Positions 11,039-11,224 of a stretch of 11,224 bases of DNA are shown piece by piece. A program made the translations under genes and the position numbers. This DNA is from Planctomycetaceae bacterium (lineage in GTDB: Bacteria > Planctomycetota > Phycisphaerae > Phycisphaerales > SM1A02). The stretch lies in assembly GCA_027488415.1 (NCBI GenBank), contig JAIYBS010000168.1:1-11224 (forward strand), given 5' to 3'. The stretch's first letter is position 1, and each line of letters begins with the position of its first letter. Below the pieces are notes generated by a model. That model was given only the letters and a program-made list of their open reading frames with translations, made no database searches and was not told the origin of the DNA.

Positions 11039-11224
11039 CCGCAGCGGCCGCAAGTCGCCATGGATCGGAGTCTTGCGTGCCACGGACGCGCGCTTCGGCG
11101 CCTCGCTCCGCGCTTGCCAAGGATGGCGCGCATCGGTTCGAAGTCCCTCGGGACGCGTCTGGATCGGTCGGCCGGACCACGGATGGTTCGGCAGTTCGAA
11201 AGCCTCGTCAGGTCATGGTTGACC

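Larger units (their letters stand above)
10970..11224 (+). other. Region after mraZ: structured leader or unresolved 5' part of the next gene
   Basis: These 255 bp to the window end have no product I can recognise. All three plus frames stay open for long stretches because of high G+C. One frame, with ATGs at 11060 and 11123, runs to the window edge (MARIGSKSLGTRLDRSAG...). Another, with GTG at 11077 and ATG at 11215, also runs to the edge. A 69-codon frame starting at 11013 ends at 11222. None shows the N-terminal 'H-x-P-V-L' signature of RsmH. The first 70 bp hold three consecutive perfect inverted repeats, given separately. The region is either a long leader before the next dcw gene or its divergent N-terminus. 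Confidence 0.4.

Noticed and set aside
11134..11152. GGTTCGAA-like T-arm of a tRNA
   Set aside because: The flanking bases do not pair as a T stem, and no acceptor, D or anticodon arm can be built around it.
1..11224. CRISPR array, insertion sequence, integron or phage attachment site
   Set aside because: No regularly spaced long direct repeats, transposase or integrase motifs, or terminal inverted repeats were found; gene content and composition are uniform apart from the region around mraZ.

Overview
The window is very G+C-rich DNA from a bacterium, most likely a member of the Planctomycetota, class Phycisphaerae (order Phycisphaerales or a close relative). The best taxonomic clue is the first gene. 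Its C-terminus carries a choice-of-anchor-Q-type segment followed by two EF-hand-like dockerin repeats ending in Trp-Gly-Pro-Cys, the 'GC-type dockerin' tail known mainly from that group. Weak or absent Shine-Dalgarno sequences and several TAnnnT -10-like hexamers placed a few bases before start codons fit the same picture.

Layout: (1) 2-904 (+), the 3' end of a secreted beta-helix protein. (2) 942-2051 (+), aroB (3-dehydroquinate synthase). (3) 2163-3134 (+), a ParA/Soj-type ATPase without an adjacent parB, followed at 3192-4526 (+) by a protein whose N-terminal half looks like a FlhG/MinD-type domain that has lost its ATPase motifs. (4) 4501-5544 (-), an M19 (membrane dipeptidase family) peptidase that overlaps the preceding gene tail to tail by 26 bp. 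(5) 5577-8372 (+), a compact four-gene operon: a DUF2752 membrane protein, two related lipoproteins and a GT-B-like protein. It is read divergently from the dipeptidase across 32 bp. (6) 8406-9518 (-), an amidohydrolase-2 family metal hydrolase, and 9579-10223 (-), a flavin-reductase-like protein with a long basic tail. (7) 10499-10969 (+), mraZ, the start of the division and cell-wall (dcw) cluster, preceded by a clear promoter embedded in a 10-bp-phased array of MraZ boxes and followed by three consecutive perfect inverted repeats.

Functional themes are aromatic amino acid biosynthesis (aroB), chromosome or cargo positioning (ParA plus a pseudo-ATPase partner), envelope assembly (lipoprotein operon, mraZ) and two stand-alone hydrolases. 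The points most worth a second look are the ParA/pseudo-ParA pair, a 16-bp perfect palindrome inside the parA 3' end that shares both GTTTC/GAAAC arms with ParB-type sites, the MraZ-box promoter, the overlapping divergent -10 elements at 5552-5561, and the structured leader after mraZ where rsmH would be expected. No tRNA, rRNA, CRISPR array, insertion sequence or phage gene is visible.
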